64,000 nt of DNA from Kitasatospora cineracea (lineage in GTDB: Bacteria; Actinomycetota; Actinomycetes; Streptomycetales; Streptomycetaceae). The stretch lies in the NCBI RefSeq assembly GCF_003751605.1, contig NZ_RJVJ01000002.1, forward strand, positions 1,367,001-1,431,000, written 5' to 3'. Made by a program: the position numbers and the translations under genes. The notes below the pieces were generated by a model that was not told the origin of the DNA, did no database searches, and was given only the letters and a program-made list of their open reading frames with translations. Positions 24,930 through 33,744 of the stretch are shown in pieces (position 1 is the stretch's first letter; every line of letters begins with the position of its first letter).

Positions 24930-25298
24930 TCAGGCGCGGTCGTGGAGGGTGATGTGGTAGCCGTCGGGGTCGGCGAAGGTGAAGGTCCGGCCGAAGGGGC
25001 CGTCGACCGGTGCGGAGACGATGGGGTGGCCGTCGGCGGCGAGGGCGTCGTGGACGGCCTGGACGTCGGTGGCGTGCAGCCAGAGCGCGGTGCCGAGGCC
25101 GGGCCGGGCGGCGGAGTCGAGGTCGGTGCCGGGGACGAGGTCGCGGAGGGCGAACGCGATCGGCCGGGTGGTGAAGACGACGGCGTGCGGGGGGCCGGCC
25201 GGCGAGCGGACCAGGCCGAGGTAGTGCTGGTAGAACGCCTGCGCGGCGTCGAGGTCGCGGACCTGCAGCGAGATGAAGTCGGGGCCGGTGACGGGCAT
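24930..25298 (-). CDS. VOC-family (glyoxalase/bleomycin-resistance-like) protein
   Basis: A 122-residue protein with two beta-alpha-beta-beta-beta units of the vicinal oxygen chelate fold: DFISLQVRDLDAAQAFYQHY at the start and FADPDGYHITLHD at the end. Such proteins are dioxygenases, glyoxalases or drug-sequestering proteins. It is divergent from a MarR gene across twin palindromes, a classic arrangement for MarR control of a detoxification gene. Ligand unknown. Confidence 0.85.
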   Translation of the reverse strand: MPVTGPDFISLQVRDLDAAQAFYQHYLGLVRSPAGPPHAVVFTTRPIAFALRDLVPGTDLDSAARPGLGTALWLHATDVQAVHDALAADGHPIVSAPVDGPFGRTFTFADPDGYHITLHDRA

Positions 25299-25316
25299 GG
25301 CGGGGTTCCTCTCCTC

Positions 25317-25363
25317 CGTGTCAGATTCCTGACACGGATCAACGTATGTCAGACTTCTGACAT
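25317..25363. promoter_or_regulatory. Twin palindromic MarR operators
   Basis: Two perfect inverted repeats share the core TGTCAG-N4-CTGACA: CGTGTCAG-ATTC-CTGACACG (25317-25336) and ATGTCAG-ACTT-CTGACAT (25346-25363). Centres are 28 bp apart. The second reaches into the marR start codon, the first lies over the VOC gene leader, so one protein could repress both divergent genes. Confidence 0.7.
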
Positions 25364-25820
25364 GAGTCAAAGCGGCGGCGGCATCGATCTGGACACCTCA
25401 CTGGGCTACCTGCTGAAGGAGGCTTCGAGCGTCCTGCGCTCGGCCATGGAGGAGGTGCTGCGGCCGCTCGGCATGACCGTGACGCACTACTCCTGCCTCG
25501 AACTGCTGGCCCAGCGGCCGGGCATGTCGAACTCCGAACTGGCGCGCGGCGCGTTCGTGACCCGGCAGTCGATGAACGTGCTGCTCCAGCACCTGGAACG
25601 GGAGGGGGACGTGGTCAGGCCCGCGGCGGCGCCGGTCGGGAAGGCCCTGCCGGCCCGGCTCACGCCCCGCGGGCGGCGGAGCCTGGAGGAGGCGAGCGCG
25701 GCAGTCCGCTCGGTGGAGGTCAGGATGCTGGCCGGGATGACCGAGGCCGAGCAGGCGGACGCGCTCCGGAGCCTGCGGAGCATGATCCACTCCCTGCGCG
25801 GGGGGAGTGCCGGCAGCTGA
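25362..25820 (+). CDS. MarR-family transcriptional regulator
   Basis: A 152-residue protein from ATG 25362. The winged helix is seen in MTVTHYSCLELLAQRPGMSN, SELARGAFVTRQSMNVLLQH and LEREGDVVRPAAAPVGKALP (wing), with flanking dimerisation helices. It is divergent from the VOC gene and its start codon lies within a palindrome, so autorepression is likely. MarR proteins typically respond to phenolics, oxidants or antibiotics. Confidence 0.88.
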   Translation: MSQSGGGIDLDTSLGYLLKEASSVLRSAMEEVLRPLGMTVTHYSCLELLAQRPGMSNSELARGAFVTRQSMNVLLQHLEREGDVVRPAAAPVGKALPARLTPRGRRSLEEASAAVRSVEVRMLAGMTEAEQADALRSLRSMIHSLRGGSAGS

Positions 25821-25946
25821 GTCGGCGGCGCCGATCGGATCCTCAACTGCCTTTCACATAAGGCGAGTTGGGGGAATCGGCGGCGAAAGTTTCACGGGGC
25901 GCGGACCGGAGGATTGACGGCGTCCGGTCAGTCTGGGTGGATGCGG

Positions 25947-25960
25947 TGGGAGCGCTCCCG
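25947..25960. promoter_or_regulatory. CebR-like operator
   Basis: TGGGAGCGCTCCCG differs by only its last base from TGGGAGCGCTCCCA, the well-known CebR site that represses cellulose-utilisation genes in Streptomyces until cellobiose is present. It lies 39 nt upstream of the polysaccharide lyase start. Confidence 0.7.
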
Positions 25961-25998
25961 AAGTACTCCACTCCCCTTCTTCCCCCGGAGGAGCAACG

Positions 25999-28224
25999 AT
26001 GGCAGGACAGCGCAGGCGACGGGCCGGGCGCCCGGGTGCGGGGCTGGTGGCAGGCGTGCTGGTGGTGGCCGGTGCGGGCTGGGCGGTCCAGCAGCAGGCG
26101 GTGGCGGCGGGCGGGTGCCGGGTGGACTACACGGTCGTCAACGCCTGGCAGGGCGGTTTCGGGGCGGACGTGAAGGTCACCAACCTCGGTGCGGCCGTGA
26201 CGAGTTGGACGCTGCAGTGGTCGTTCGGCAACGGCGAGCAGGTCACCCAGGCGTGGAACGCGGACGTGACCGCGGGCAGTACGCAGGTCACCGCGAAGAG
26301 CCTGGACTACAACGGCTCGGTGGCGTCCGGCGCCACCGTGGGGTTCGGGTTCAACGGCTCGGTGCCGGGCGCGGCCGCAGTGCCCTCCTCGTTCACCTTC
26401 AACGGGACGGTGTGCACCGGGAGTCCGACCGCCACCCCGTCACCGGGCAGCTCCCCGTCGGGGACGCCCGCCGGGCAGGGGCGGCAGGTGGAGAAGCTGG
26501 ACCGCGGGCTGGTCTCGGTGCGCAGCGGGACGGCGAACCTGGTGTCCTGGCGCTGGCTGGCCACCGACCCGGACGACGTGGCGTTCAACGTGTACCGGGA
26601 CGGCGCCAGGGTGAACGCCGCACCGCTGGCCACCGCGACGGACTACCTGGACGCCGGCGCGCCGGCCGGGGCCTCGTACACGGTGCGGGCGGTGGTGGGC
26701 GGGGTCGAGCAGGCCGCCTCGCCGGCCTCGGTCGGCTTCGCGGACGGCTACCGGGACGTGCCGATCACGCCGCCGCCCGGCGGGTCGAACGCGAGCGGCT
26801 CCTACACGTACGAGGCGAACGACGCGAGCGTGGGCGACCTCGACGGGGACGGGCAGTACGAGTTCGTGCTGAAGTGGAACCCGACCGACGCCAAGGACAA
26901 CTCGCAGTCGGGCTACACCGGCGACACCTACCTGGACGCGTACGAGCTGGACGGCACCCGGCTGTGGCGGATCGACCTGGGGCGCAACATCCGCTCGGGC
27001 GCGCACTACACGCAGTTCCAGGTGTACGACTACGACGGCGACGGGCGGGCCGAGGTCGCCGTGAAGACCGCGGACGGCACGGTGGACGGCGCCGGGCGGA
27101 CCATCGGCAGCGCCACCGCCGACCACCGCAACTCCAGCGGGTACGTGCTGTCCGGGCCGGAGTTCCTGACGGTCTTCGACGGGCGCAGCGGCGCCGCGCT
27201 GCAGACGGTGGACTACGACCCGCCGCGCGGCACCGTCTCGGCCTGGGGCGACTCGTACGGCAACCGGGTGGACCGGTTCCTGGCCGGGACGGCGTACCTG
27301 GACGGCTCGCGCCCGTCGCTGGTGACGGCCCGCGGCTACTACACCCGCACCGTGATCACGGCCTGGGACTGGCGCGGCGGCAAGCTCACCGAGCGGTGGA
27401 GGTTCGACACCGACGCCTCCGGCAACGGCGCCTACGCGGGCCAGGGCGACCACCAGTTGGCGGTCGCGGACGTGGACGGCGACGGGCGGGACGAGATCGT
27501 CTACGGGGCGATGGCCGTGGACGACGACGGGCACGGGCTGTGGAACACCGGGCAGGGGCACGGCGACGCGATGCACGTCGGCGACCTCGACCCGAGCCGC
27601 CCGGGCTTGGAGGAGTTCAAGGTCGACGAGACCACCACCAAGTACTCGGCCTGGTTCGCCGACGCCCGGACCGGCCGGATCCTGTGGCACCAGCCCGACT
27701 GCGGCTGCGACAACGGGCGCGGCGTCTCCGACGACGTGTACGCGGGCAGCCCGGGCGCCGAGTCCTGGTCGTCCGGGGTCAGCGGGCTCTACAGCGCCCA
27801 GGGGCAGGACGTCGGGCGCAAGCCGGGTTCGGCCAACTTCACGCTCTGGTGGGACGGCGACCCGGTGCGCGAACTGCTCGACGGCACCCACGTCGACAAG
27901 TACGGCACCGCGGCCGACACCCGGCTGCTGACCGCCTCGGGCGTGCACGCGAACAACGGCACCAAGGCCACCCCGTCGCTGTCCGCCGACCTGTTCGGCG
28001 ACTGGCGCGAGGAGGTGGTGTGGCCCACCACCGACAACCGGGCGCTGCGGATCTACTCCACCCCCGTGCCGACCCCGCTGCGGATCACCACGCTGATGCA
28101 CGACGTGCAGTACCGGGAGGCCGTCGCCTGGCAGAACACCGCCTACAACCAGCCGCCGCACCCGGGTTTCTTCCTCGGCGACGGCATGCCGACCGCGCCG
28201 CGGCCCGTCGTGCACACGCCCTGA
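25999..28224 (+). CDS. Secreted rhamnogalacturonan lyase (PL11) with N-terminal CBM2
   Basis: A 741-residue exported enzyme. Residues 1-37 form a signal peptide (Arg-rich start, hydrophobic core, VAAGG end). Residues about 38-137 are a CBM2 cellulose-binding module (CRVDYTVVNAWQGGFGADVK, SWTLQWSFGNGEQV). A Ser/Pro/Thr linker (about 138-155) leads to the PL11 lyase (about 158-735) with repeated Ca-binding propeller motifs (DLDGDGQYEF, DYDGDGRAEV, DVDGDGRDEI). It cleaves the rhamnogalacturonan-I backbone of pectin by beta-elimination, and the CBM would hold it on plant cell walls. A CebR-like site upstream suggests cellobiose control. Confidence 0.92.
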   Translation: MAGQRRRRAGRPGAGLVAGVLVVAGAGWAVQQQAVAAGGCRVDYTVVNAWQGGFGADVKVTNLGAAVTSWTLQWSFGNGEQVTQAWNADVTAGSTQVTAKSLDYNGSVASGATVGFGFNGSVPGAAAVPSSFTFNGTVCTGSPTATPSPGSSPSGTPAGQGRQVEKLDRGLVSVRSGTANLVSWRWLATDPDDVAFNVYRDGARVNAAPLATATDYLDAGAPAGASYTVRAVVGGVEQAASPASVGFADGYRDVPITPPPGGSNASGSYTYEANDASVGDLDGDGQYEFVLKWNPTDAKDNSQSGYTGDTYLDAYELDGTRLWRIDLGRNIRSGAHYTQFQVYDYDGDGRAEVAVKTADGTVDGAGRTIGSATADHRNSSGYVLSGPEFLTVFDGRSGAALQTVDYDPPRGTVSAWGDSYGNRVDRFLAGTAYLDGSRPSLVTARGYYTRTVITAWDWRGGKLTERWRFDTDASGNGAYAGQGDHQLAVADVDGDGRDEIVYGAMAVDDDGHGLWNTGQGHGDAMHVGDLDPSRPGLEEFKVDETTTKYSAWFADARTGRILWHQPDCGCDNGRGVSDDVYAGSPGAESWSSGVSGLYSAQGQDVGRKPGSANFTLWWDGDPVRELLDGTHVDKYGTAADTRLLTASGVHANNGTKATPSLSADLFGDWREEVVWPTTDNRALRIYSTPVPTPLRITTLMHDVQYREAVAWQNTAYNQPPHPGFFLGDGMPTAPRPVVHTP

Positions 28225-28309
28225 CCTGGCACCTCGCCCCTCGGCGGCCCCGGTGGCCGTATGTGACCAACCCCTCCACCCGCTCGGTTGACTGCCTCGA
28301 ACCGGGCGT

Positions 28310-28432
28310 GGTGGGATCTTCGGGCCAAACGGAGGCAAGCAGAGGAAGCCGGTGCGAGTCCGGCGCGGTCCCGCCACTGTGACCGGACCACCCCGCGCGG
28401 GGGTGACCGGAAGTCAGGAGACTCTGGCCCCC
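28310..28432 (+). promoter_or_regulatory. Cobalamin riboswitch
   Basis: The conserved elements occur in order upstream of cbiB: the GCCGGTGCGAGTCC segment and CGGTCCCGCCACTGT (about 28348-28380), then a variable hairpin and the B12-box-like AGTCAGGAGACTCTGG (28412-28427). Adenosylcobalamin binding would lower expression of the cbiB-cobQ-chlID-cobO-cobB operon. Boundaries are approximate. Confidence 0.9.
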
Positions 28433-28477
28433 GTTCCGTCGATCCAGGGCGCGGACCCTGAGTGAGGACACGACGCC

Positions 28478-29416
28478 ATGGGGGCTGCCCCGTACCTGGT
28501 GGGCGCGGCCGCGGGATACCTCGCGGACGCCCGGCTCGGAGACCCCCGGCGCGGACACCCCGTCGCCCTGTTCGGCACCGCCGCGGCCCGGCTGGAGCGC
28601 CGCCTGTGGCGCGACCACCGCGGGGCCGGGGCGCTGCACACCGCGCTCGCCGTCGGCACGGTCGCGGCCGGGGCGGCGCTGGCCGTCCGGGCCGTCCGGC
28701 GCTCCCCCGTCGCGGCCGGGGCGCTGGCCGCCGGGGCCGCCTTCACCGTGCTGGGCGGGACGTCGCTGACCCGGGAGGCCACCGCGATCGGGCGTTCGCT
28801 GGCGGACGGCGACCTGGCCGCCGCGCGCGAGCGGCTGCCGCACCTGTGCGGGCGCGACCCGTCGGGCCTGGACGAGCAGCAGGTGGCCCGGGCGGTGGTC
28901 GAGTCGGTCGCCGAGAACACCGCCGACGCGGTGGTCAACGCCCTGGTCTGGGGCGGCGTCGCGGGCGTGCCCGGGCTGCTGGCGTTCCGGGCCGTCAACA
29001 CGCTGGACGCCATGGTCGGGCACAGGTCGGCCCGCTACCGGCGCTTCGGCTGGGCCGCGGCCCGGCTCGACGACGTCGCCGGGTGGCCGGGGGCGCGGCT
29101 GACCGCGCTGCTGGCCGTCGCCGCGTCCGGCGCGCCCGGGCGGGCCTGGCGGGTCTGGCGGCGGGACGGCTCCGCGCACCCGAGCCCCAACGCGGGCCAG
29201 GCGGAGGCCGCGTTCGCGGGGGCGCTGGGCGTGCAGCTGGGCGGCACCCTGCGGTACGGCGAACGGGTCGAGCACCGGCCGGTGCTGGGCGCGGGCCTGC
29301 CGCCGGTCGGCACGGCCGACATCGAACGGGCCTGCCGCCTCTCGCGCCGGGTCGGCGCGCTCGCGCTGGCGGCCACGCTGGCCCTGCGGGCACTGGGCGG
29401 ACGGCGGCGCAGGTGA
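28478..29416 (+). CDS. cbiB: Adenosylcobinamide-phosphate synthase (CbiB/CobD)
   Basis: A 312-residue membrane protein that attaches the aminopropanol arm (or its phosphate) to adenosylcobyric acid. CbiB hallmarks are present: YLADARLGDPRRGHPVALFG, VVESVAENTADAVVNALVWG, FRAVNTLDAMVGHRSARYRR, and HPSPNAGQAEAAFAGALGV. Several hydrophobic helices fit a membrane enzyme. It is the first gene after the cobalamin riboswitch. Bacteria name this protein CobD or CbiB; cobD is also used for the decarboxylase elsewhere. Confidence 0.93.
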   Translation: MGAAPYLVGAAAGYLADARLGDPRRGHPVALFGTAAARLERRLWRDHRGAGALHTALAVGTVAAGAALAVRAVRRSPVAAGALAAGAAFTVLGGTSLTREATAIGRSLADGDLAAARERLPHLCGRDPSGLDEQQVARAVVESVAENTADAVVNALVWGGVAGVPGLLAFRAVNTLDAMVGHRSARYRRFGWAAARLDDVAGWPGARLTALLAVAASGAPGRAWRVWRRDGSAHPSPNAGQAEAAFAGALGVQLGGTLRYGERVEHRPVLGAGLPPVGTADIERACRLSRRVGALALAATLALRALGGRRRR

Positions 29417-29537
29417 CCCCGCCGCGGTGCGGGCTGATGGTGCGACTGACATTGCCGGCACGGGACTTCGGCATGCCGCCGTCCGCCGCGTGCGGTTCCG
29501 CGAGCCCCGGTCGGGGCGTCTCGAAAGGAGTTCGCCG

Positions 29538-31087
29538 GTGAACGGCGCGCTGCTGGTGGCCGGTACGACCTCGGACGCCGGGAAGAGTGTGGTGACGGCG
29601 GGGATCTGCCGCTGGCTGGCCCGGCAGGGGGTGCGGGTGGCGCCGTTCAAGGCGCAGAACATGTCGCTGAACTCGTTCGTGACGGTCGACGGGGCGGAGA
29701 TCGGGCGGGCGCAGGCGATGCAGGCGCAGGCCGCGGGGGTGGCGCCGGAGGCGGCGATGAACCCGGTGCTGCTGAAGCCGGGCGCGGACGGGCGCAGCCA
29801 GGTGGTGCTGCTGGGGCGGGCGGTCGCGGAGGTCGGGGCGCTGGACTACCGGGAGCGCAAACCGGTGCTGCTGGAGCGGGCGCTGGAGTGCCTGGCGGAC
29901 CTGCGCGGGCGCTTCGACGTGGTGGTGTGCGAGGGCGCGGGCTCCCCGGCGGAGATCAACCTGCGGGACCGGGACATCGCCAACATGGGCCTGGCCTCGG
30001 CGGCCCGGCTGCCGGTGGTGGTGGTCGGGGACATCGACCGCGGCGGGGTGTTCGCGTCGATGTTCGGGACGCTGGCGCTGCTGTCGCCGGACGACCAGGC
30101 GCTGATCGCCGGGTGGTTCGTCAACAAGTTCCGCGGTGACGCCCGGCTGCTGGCGCCGGGCCTGGAGATGCTGCGGCAGCTGACGGGGCGTCCGGTGCTG
30201 GGGACGTTCCCGATGCTGCCGGGCCTGTGGCTGGACGCGGAGGACTCGCTCGGCCTGGCGTCGGTGGCGTCCCGTCCGGCGGCGGGCGGGCCGGTGGGGG
30301 CTCAGGTGCTGCGGGTCGCGGTGGTGCGCTTCCCCGGCTGTCGAACTTCACCGACGTGGACGCGCTGGCCCAGGAGCCGGGCGTGCTGGTGCGCTGGGCG
30401 ACCCGCCCCGAGGAGCTGGCGGACGCCGACCTGGTGGTGCTGCCCGGCACCCGGGCCACCGTCGCGGACCTGGCCTGGCTGCGCGCGCAGGGCCTGGCCG
30501 GGCCGCTGGCGGCGCGGGTCGCGGCGGGGCTGCCGGTGCTGGGGGTGTGCGGCGGCTACCAGATGCTGGGGCGGGAGATCGTCGACGCGGTGGAGTCGAA
30601 GTCGTCCGGCCCGGTGGCCGGCCTGGGGCTGCTGCCGACCCGGGTGGTGTTCGGCGCGGAGAAGGTGCTGGCCCGGCCGTCGGGGGTGGCGCTGGGCGAG
30701 CCGGTGGAGGGCTACGAGATCCACCACGGCGTGGTGGCGGTCGAGGGCGGCGAGGTGTTCGTCGCGGACGCCGCCGGGCGGGCGCTGGACGGCTGCCGGA
30801 CCGGCTCGGTGTGGGGCACCACCTGGCACGGCCTGCTGGAGAACGACGCGTTCCGCCGGGCGTTCCTGACCGAGGTGGCCCGGGCCGCCGGGCGCTCCTT
30901 CGTCCCGGCGCCGGACACCTCGTTCGCCGCCGCCCGCGAGCAGCAGCTCGACGCGCTGGGCGACCTGGTGGCCGAGCACGCCGACACCGACGCGCTGTGG
31001 AAGCTGATCGAGAACGGGGCACCGGCGGGTCTGCCGTTCGTGCCGCCCGGGGCCCCGGCCCCGCTGGAGATGGGGAGTAGCAAGTGA
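29538..31087 (+). pseudogene. cobQ: Cobyric acid synthase, frameshifted
   Basis: The start GTG 29538 follows AAAGGAG. The first frame encodes ATP-dependent amidotransferase sequence up to QVLRVAVVRFP; the expected continuation RLSNFTDVDALAQEPGVLV occurs in the next frame. The break is in a run of four C (30332-30335), where five would restore one frame of about 516 residues. Both halves keep their motifs: the synthetase P-loop region GTTSDAGKSVVTAGICRWLA, and GLGLLP and VCGGYQMLG with the glutaminase Cys plus EIHHG downstream. CobQ amidates four side chains of adenosylcobyrinate a,c-diamide. The homopolymer site makes a sequencing error as likely as true inactivation. Confidence 0.85.
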
Positions 31088-33129
31088 CCGAGGCCCGTTA
31101 TCCGTTCACGGCGATCGTGGGCATGGACGACCTGCGGCTGGGGCTGCTGCTGAACGCGGTCTCGCCGGCCGTGGGCGGGGTGCTGGTGCGGGGCGAGAAG
31201 GGCACCGCGAAGTCGACGATGGTGCGGGCCCTGGCGGGGCTGCTGCCGTCGATCGGGGTCGTGGCGGGCTGCCGGTTCGCCTGCGACCCGGCGGCGGTGG
31301 ACCCGCAGTGCCCGGACGGGCCGCACCGGGGCGCGGACCGGGGTGAACGGCCCGCGTTCCTGGTGGAGTTGCCGGTCGGCGTGTCCGAGGACCGGGTGGT
31401 CGGCGCGCTGGACCTGGAGCGGGCCCTCGCCGAGGGCGTGAAGGCGTACGAGCCGGGGCTGCTGGCGAAGGCGCACCGCGGGGTGCTGTACATCGACGAG
31501 GTGAACCTGCTGCAGGACCACCTGGTGGACCTGCTGCTGGACGCGGCCGCGATGGGGCGCTCGTACGTGGAGCGCGAGGGCGTGTCGGTGCGGCACGCGG
31601 CCCGGTTCCTGCTGGTGGGGACGATGAACCCGGAGGAGGGCGAGCTGCGGCCGCAGCTGCTGGACCGGTTCGGGCTGACGGTGGAGATCGCGGCGACCCG
31701 GGACGCGGACGAGCGCGCCGAGGTGGTGCGCCGGCGGCTCGCGTACGACGCCGACCCGGCCGCCTTCGCGGCGCGCTGGGACGGGCGGGAACGGGAGCTG
31801 GCCGAACGGATCACCGCCGCACGGGAGTTGCTGCCAGACGTCGAGCTCTCCGACCTGGCGCTGCGTCAGATCACCGCGGTGTGCGCGGCGTTCGAGGTGG
31901 ACGGCCTGCGCGCGGACATCGTGATGGCGCGCACCGCGGTGGCGCTGGCCGCCTGGGCGGGGCGCACCGAGGTGCTGGAGGAGGACGTCCGGACGGCGGC
32001 CCGGCTGGCGCTGCCGCACCGGCGGCGGCGCAACCCGTTCGACGCGCCCGGGCTGGACGAGGAGCAGCTGGACCGGACGCTGGCCGAGCACCAGGGGGAA
32101 CCGGACGGCGACGGCGACGGGCCCGACGACGGCGGCGACGGCGGTCCCGACGGCGGCGGCCCGGACGGCGGCGGCCCGGACGGCGGCGGCGCACCGGAGC
32201 CCGGCGATCCCCACGTGCCGTCCGGGGAGGCGAGTTCGGACGATGCCCCCGCCCCGCCGCAGCAACGCCCGGGCGGCGGGCGGGAGTCGGCGCCGGTGGC
32301 GGCCGACCGGCCGTACCGCACCCGGCTGTTCAAGGTGGACGGCACCGGCCGGGGCGCGCAGGGCCGGCGCTCCCCCGCCGAGACGGACGCCGGGCACACC
32401 ATTCGGGCCCGCCGCCCGCAGGGGCGGCTGTCCCGGCTGCACCTGAGCGCGACGCTGCGCGCGGCCGCGCCGCACCAGGCGGCGCGCGGGCGGGCCGGGC
32501 GGGCGCTGGTGCTGCGCCGGGACGACCTGCGGGAGCAGGTGCGCCGGGGCCGGGAGTCGAACCTGGTGCTGTTCGTGGTGGACGCCTCGGGGTCGATGGC
32601 GGCCCGGCAGCGGATGACGGCGGTCAAGGGCGCGGTGCTGTCCCTGCTGATGGACGCCTACCAGCGGCGCGACAAGATCGGCCTGGTGACGTTCCGCGGC
32701 GCGGGCGCGGAGCTGGCGCTGCCGCCGACCTCCTCGGTGGAGGTGGGCGCGGCCCGGCTGGAGCAGCTGCCGACCGGCGGCCGGACGCCGCTGGAGGCGG
32801 GCCTGCTGCGGGCGCACGAGGTGCTGCGGGTGGAGCGGCTGCGCGACCCGGACCGGCGCCCGCTGCTGGTGGTGGTGACCGACGGCCGGGCCACCGGCGG
32901 CAAGGACGCGCTGCCGCGGGCCCGCCGGGCGGCCGGCCTGCTGGCCGCGCAGGGCGTGGCCGCGGTGGTGCTGGACTGCGAGTCGGGCCCCGTCCGGCTG
33001 GGCCTGGCACGGGAGTTGGCCGCGCACCTGAACGGTGACGCAGTGAGCCTGGACGAGCTGCGGGCCGAGGGCGTGGCCTCGCTGGTGCGGGAAGCACGGA
33101 CGACGACGATGACGCGAAAGGCGGCGTGA
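31084..33129 (+). CDS. ChlI-ChlD-type (Mg/cobalto)chelatase ATPase subunit fusion
   Basis: A 681-residue protein. The N-terminal AAA+ domain (about 1-330) has GEKGTAKSTMVRALAGLLP (Walker A) and VLYIDEVNLLQDHLVDLLLD (Walker B). A Gly/Asp/Pro-rich acidic linker (about 340-420) leads to a C-terminal VWA domain (about 490-680) with a MIDAS DASGS motif. Such I-D fusions energise cobalt insertion by a CobN-type subunit in aerobic cobalamin synthesis; no cobN is in this window. Its GTG start overlaps the cobQ stop by 4 nt and its stop overlaps cobO. Confidence 0.9.
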   Translation: MTEARYPFTAIVGMDDLRLGLLLNAVSPAVGGVLVRGEKGTAKSTMVRALAGLLPSIGVVAGCRFACDPAAVDPQCPDGPHRGADRGERPAFLVELPVGVSEDRVVGALDLERALAEGVKAYEPGLLAKAHRGVLYIDEVNLLQDHLVDLLLDAAAMGRSYVEREGVSVRHAARFLLVGTMNPEEGELRPQLLDRFGLTVEIAATRDADERAEVVRRRLAYDADPAAFAARWDGRERELAERITAARELLPDVELSDLALRQITAVCAAFEVDGLRADIVMARTAVALAAWAGRTEVLEEDVRTAARLALPHRRRRNPFDAPGLDEEQLDRTLAEHQGEPDGDGDGPDDGGDGGPDGGGPDGGGPDGGGAPEPGDPHVPSGEASSDDAPAPPQQRPGGGRESAPVAADRPYRTRLFKVDGTGRGAQGRRSPAETDAGHTIRARRPQGRLSRLHLSATLRAAAPHQAARGRAGRALVLRRDDLREQVRRGRESNLVLFVVDASGSMAARQRMTAVKGAVLSLLMDAYQRRDKIGLVTFRGAGAELALPPTSSVEVGAARLEQLPTGGRTPLEAGLLRAHEVLRVERLRDPDRRPLLVVVTDGRATGGKDALPRARRAAGLLAAQGVAAVVLDCESGPVRLGLARELAAHLNGDAVSLDELRAEGVASLVREARTTTMTRKAA

Positions 33130-33731
33130 GCAGCATGCCCAAGGGAGTGGCGGAGAACGTCCCGGACGACGGCCTGACGACGCGTCAGCGCCGGACCCAG
33201 CCGATCACGGCGGTGCACACCGGGCCGGGCAAGGGGAAGTCGACGGCGGCGTTCGGGATGGCGCTGCGGGCCTGGAACCAGGGCTGGCCGGTCGGGGTGT
33301 TCCAGTTCGTGAAGTCGGCGAAGTGGAAGGTCGGCGAGGAGAACGCGCTGCGGGTGCTCGGCGAGTCCGGGCAGGGCGGCACGGTGGCCTGGCACAAGAT
33401 GGGCTCGGGCTGGTCCTGGGTGCAGCGCGACATCGAGTCCTCCGAGGAGGCGGCCCGGGAGGGCTGGGAGCAGGTCAAGCGGGACCTGGCGGCCGAGACG
33501 TACCGGTTCTACGTGCTGGACGAGTTCACCTACCCGCTGCACTGGGGGTGGATCGACGTGGCCGAGGTGGTCGAGGTGCTGCGGGAGCGGCCGGGCAGCC
33601 AGCACGTGGTGGTGACGGGCCGGTACGCGCCCGAGCCGCTGCTCGAACTGGCCGACCTGGTCACCGAGATGACCAAGGTGAAGCATCCGATGGACGCGGG
33701 CCGCAAGGGCCAGCGCGGCATTGAGTGGTAG
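33126..33731 (+). CDS. cobO: Cob(I)yrinic acid a,c-diamide adenosyltransferase
   Basis: A 201-residue CobA/CobO-type enzyme with the P-loop GPGKGKSTAAFGMALRAW near the N-terminus, VGVFQFVKSAKWKVGEENAL, and YVLDEFTYPLHWGWI (Walker B-like). It transfers the 5'-deoxyadenosyl group from ATP to the cobalt of the corrin. It starts at a GTG overlapping the previous stop (GTGA); an in-frame ATG at 33135 is an alternative. It is part of the riboswitch-controlled operon. Confidence 0.93.
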   Translation: MSSMPKGVAENVPDDGLTTRQRRTQPITAVHTGPGKGKSTAAFGMALRAWNQGWPVGVFQFVKSAKWKVGEENALRVLGESGQGGTVAWHKMGSGWSWVQRDIESSEEAAREGWEQVKRDLAAETYRFYVLDEFTYPLHWGWIDVAEVVEVLRERPGSQHVVVTGRYAPEPLLELADLVTEMTKVKHPMDAGRKGQRGIEW

Positions 33732-33744
33732 CGGGTTGAACAGC

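Noticed and set aside
28225..28309. Terminator after the rhamnogalacturonan lyase
   Set aside because: No stem of useful length was found between the stop and the riboswitch.
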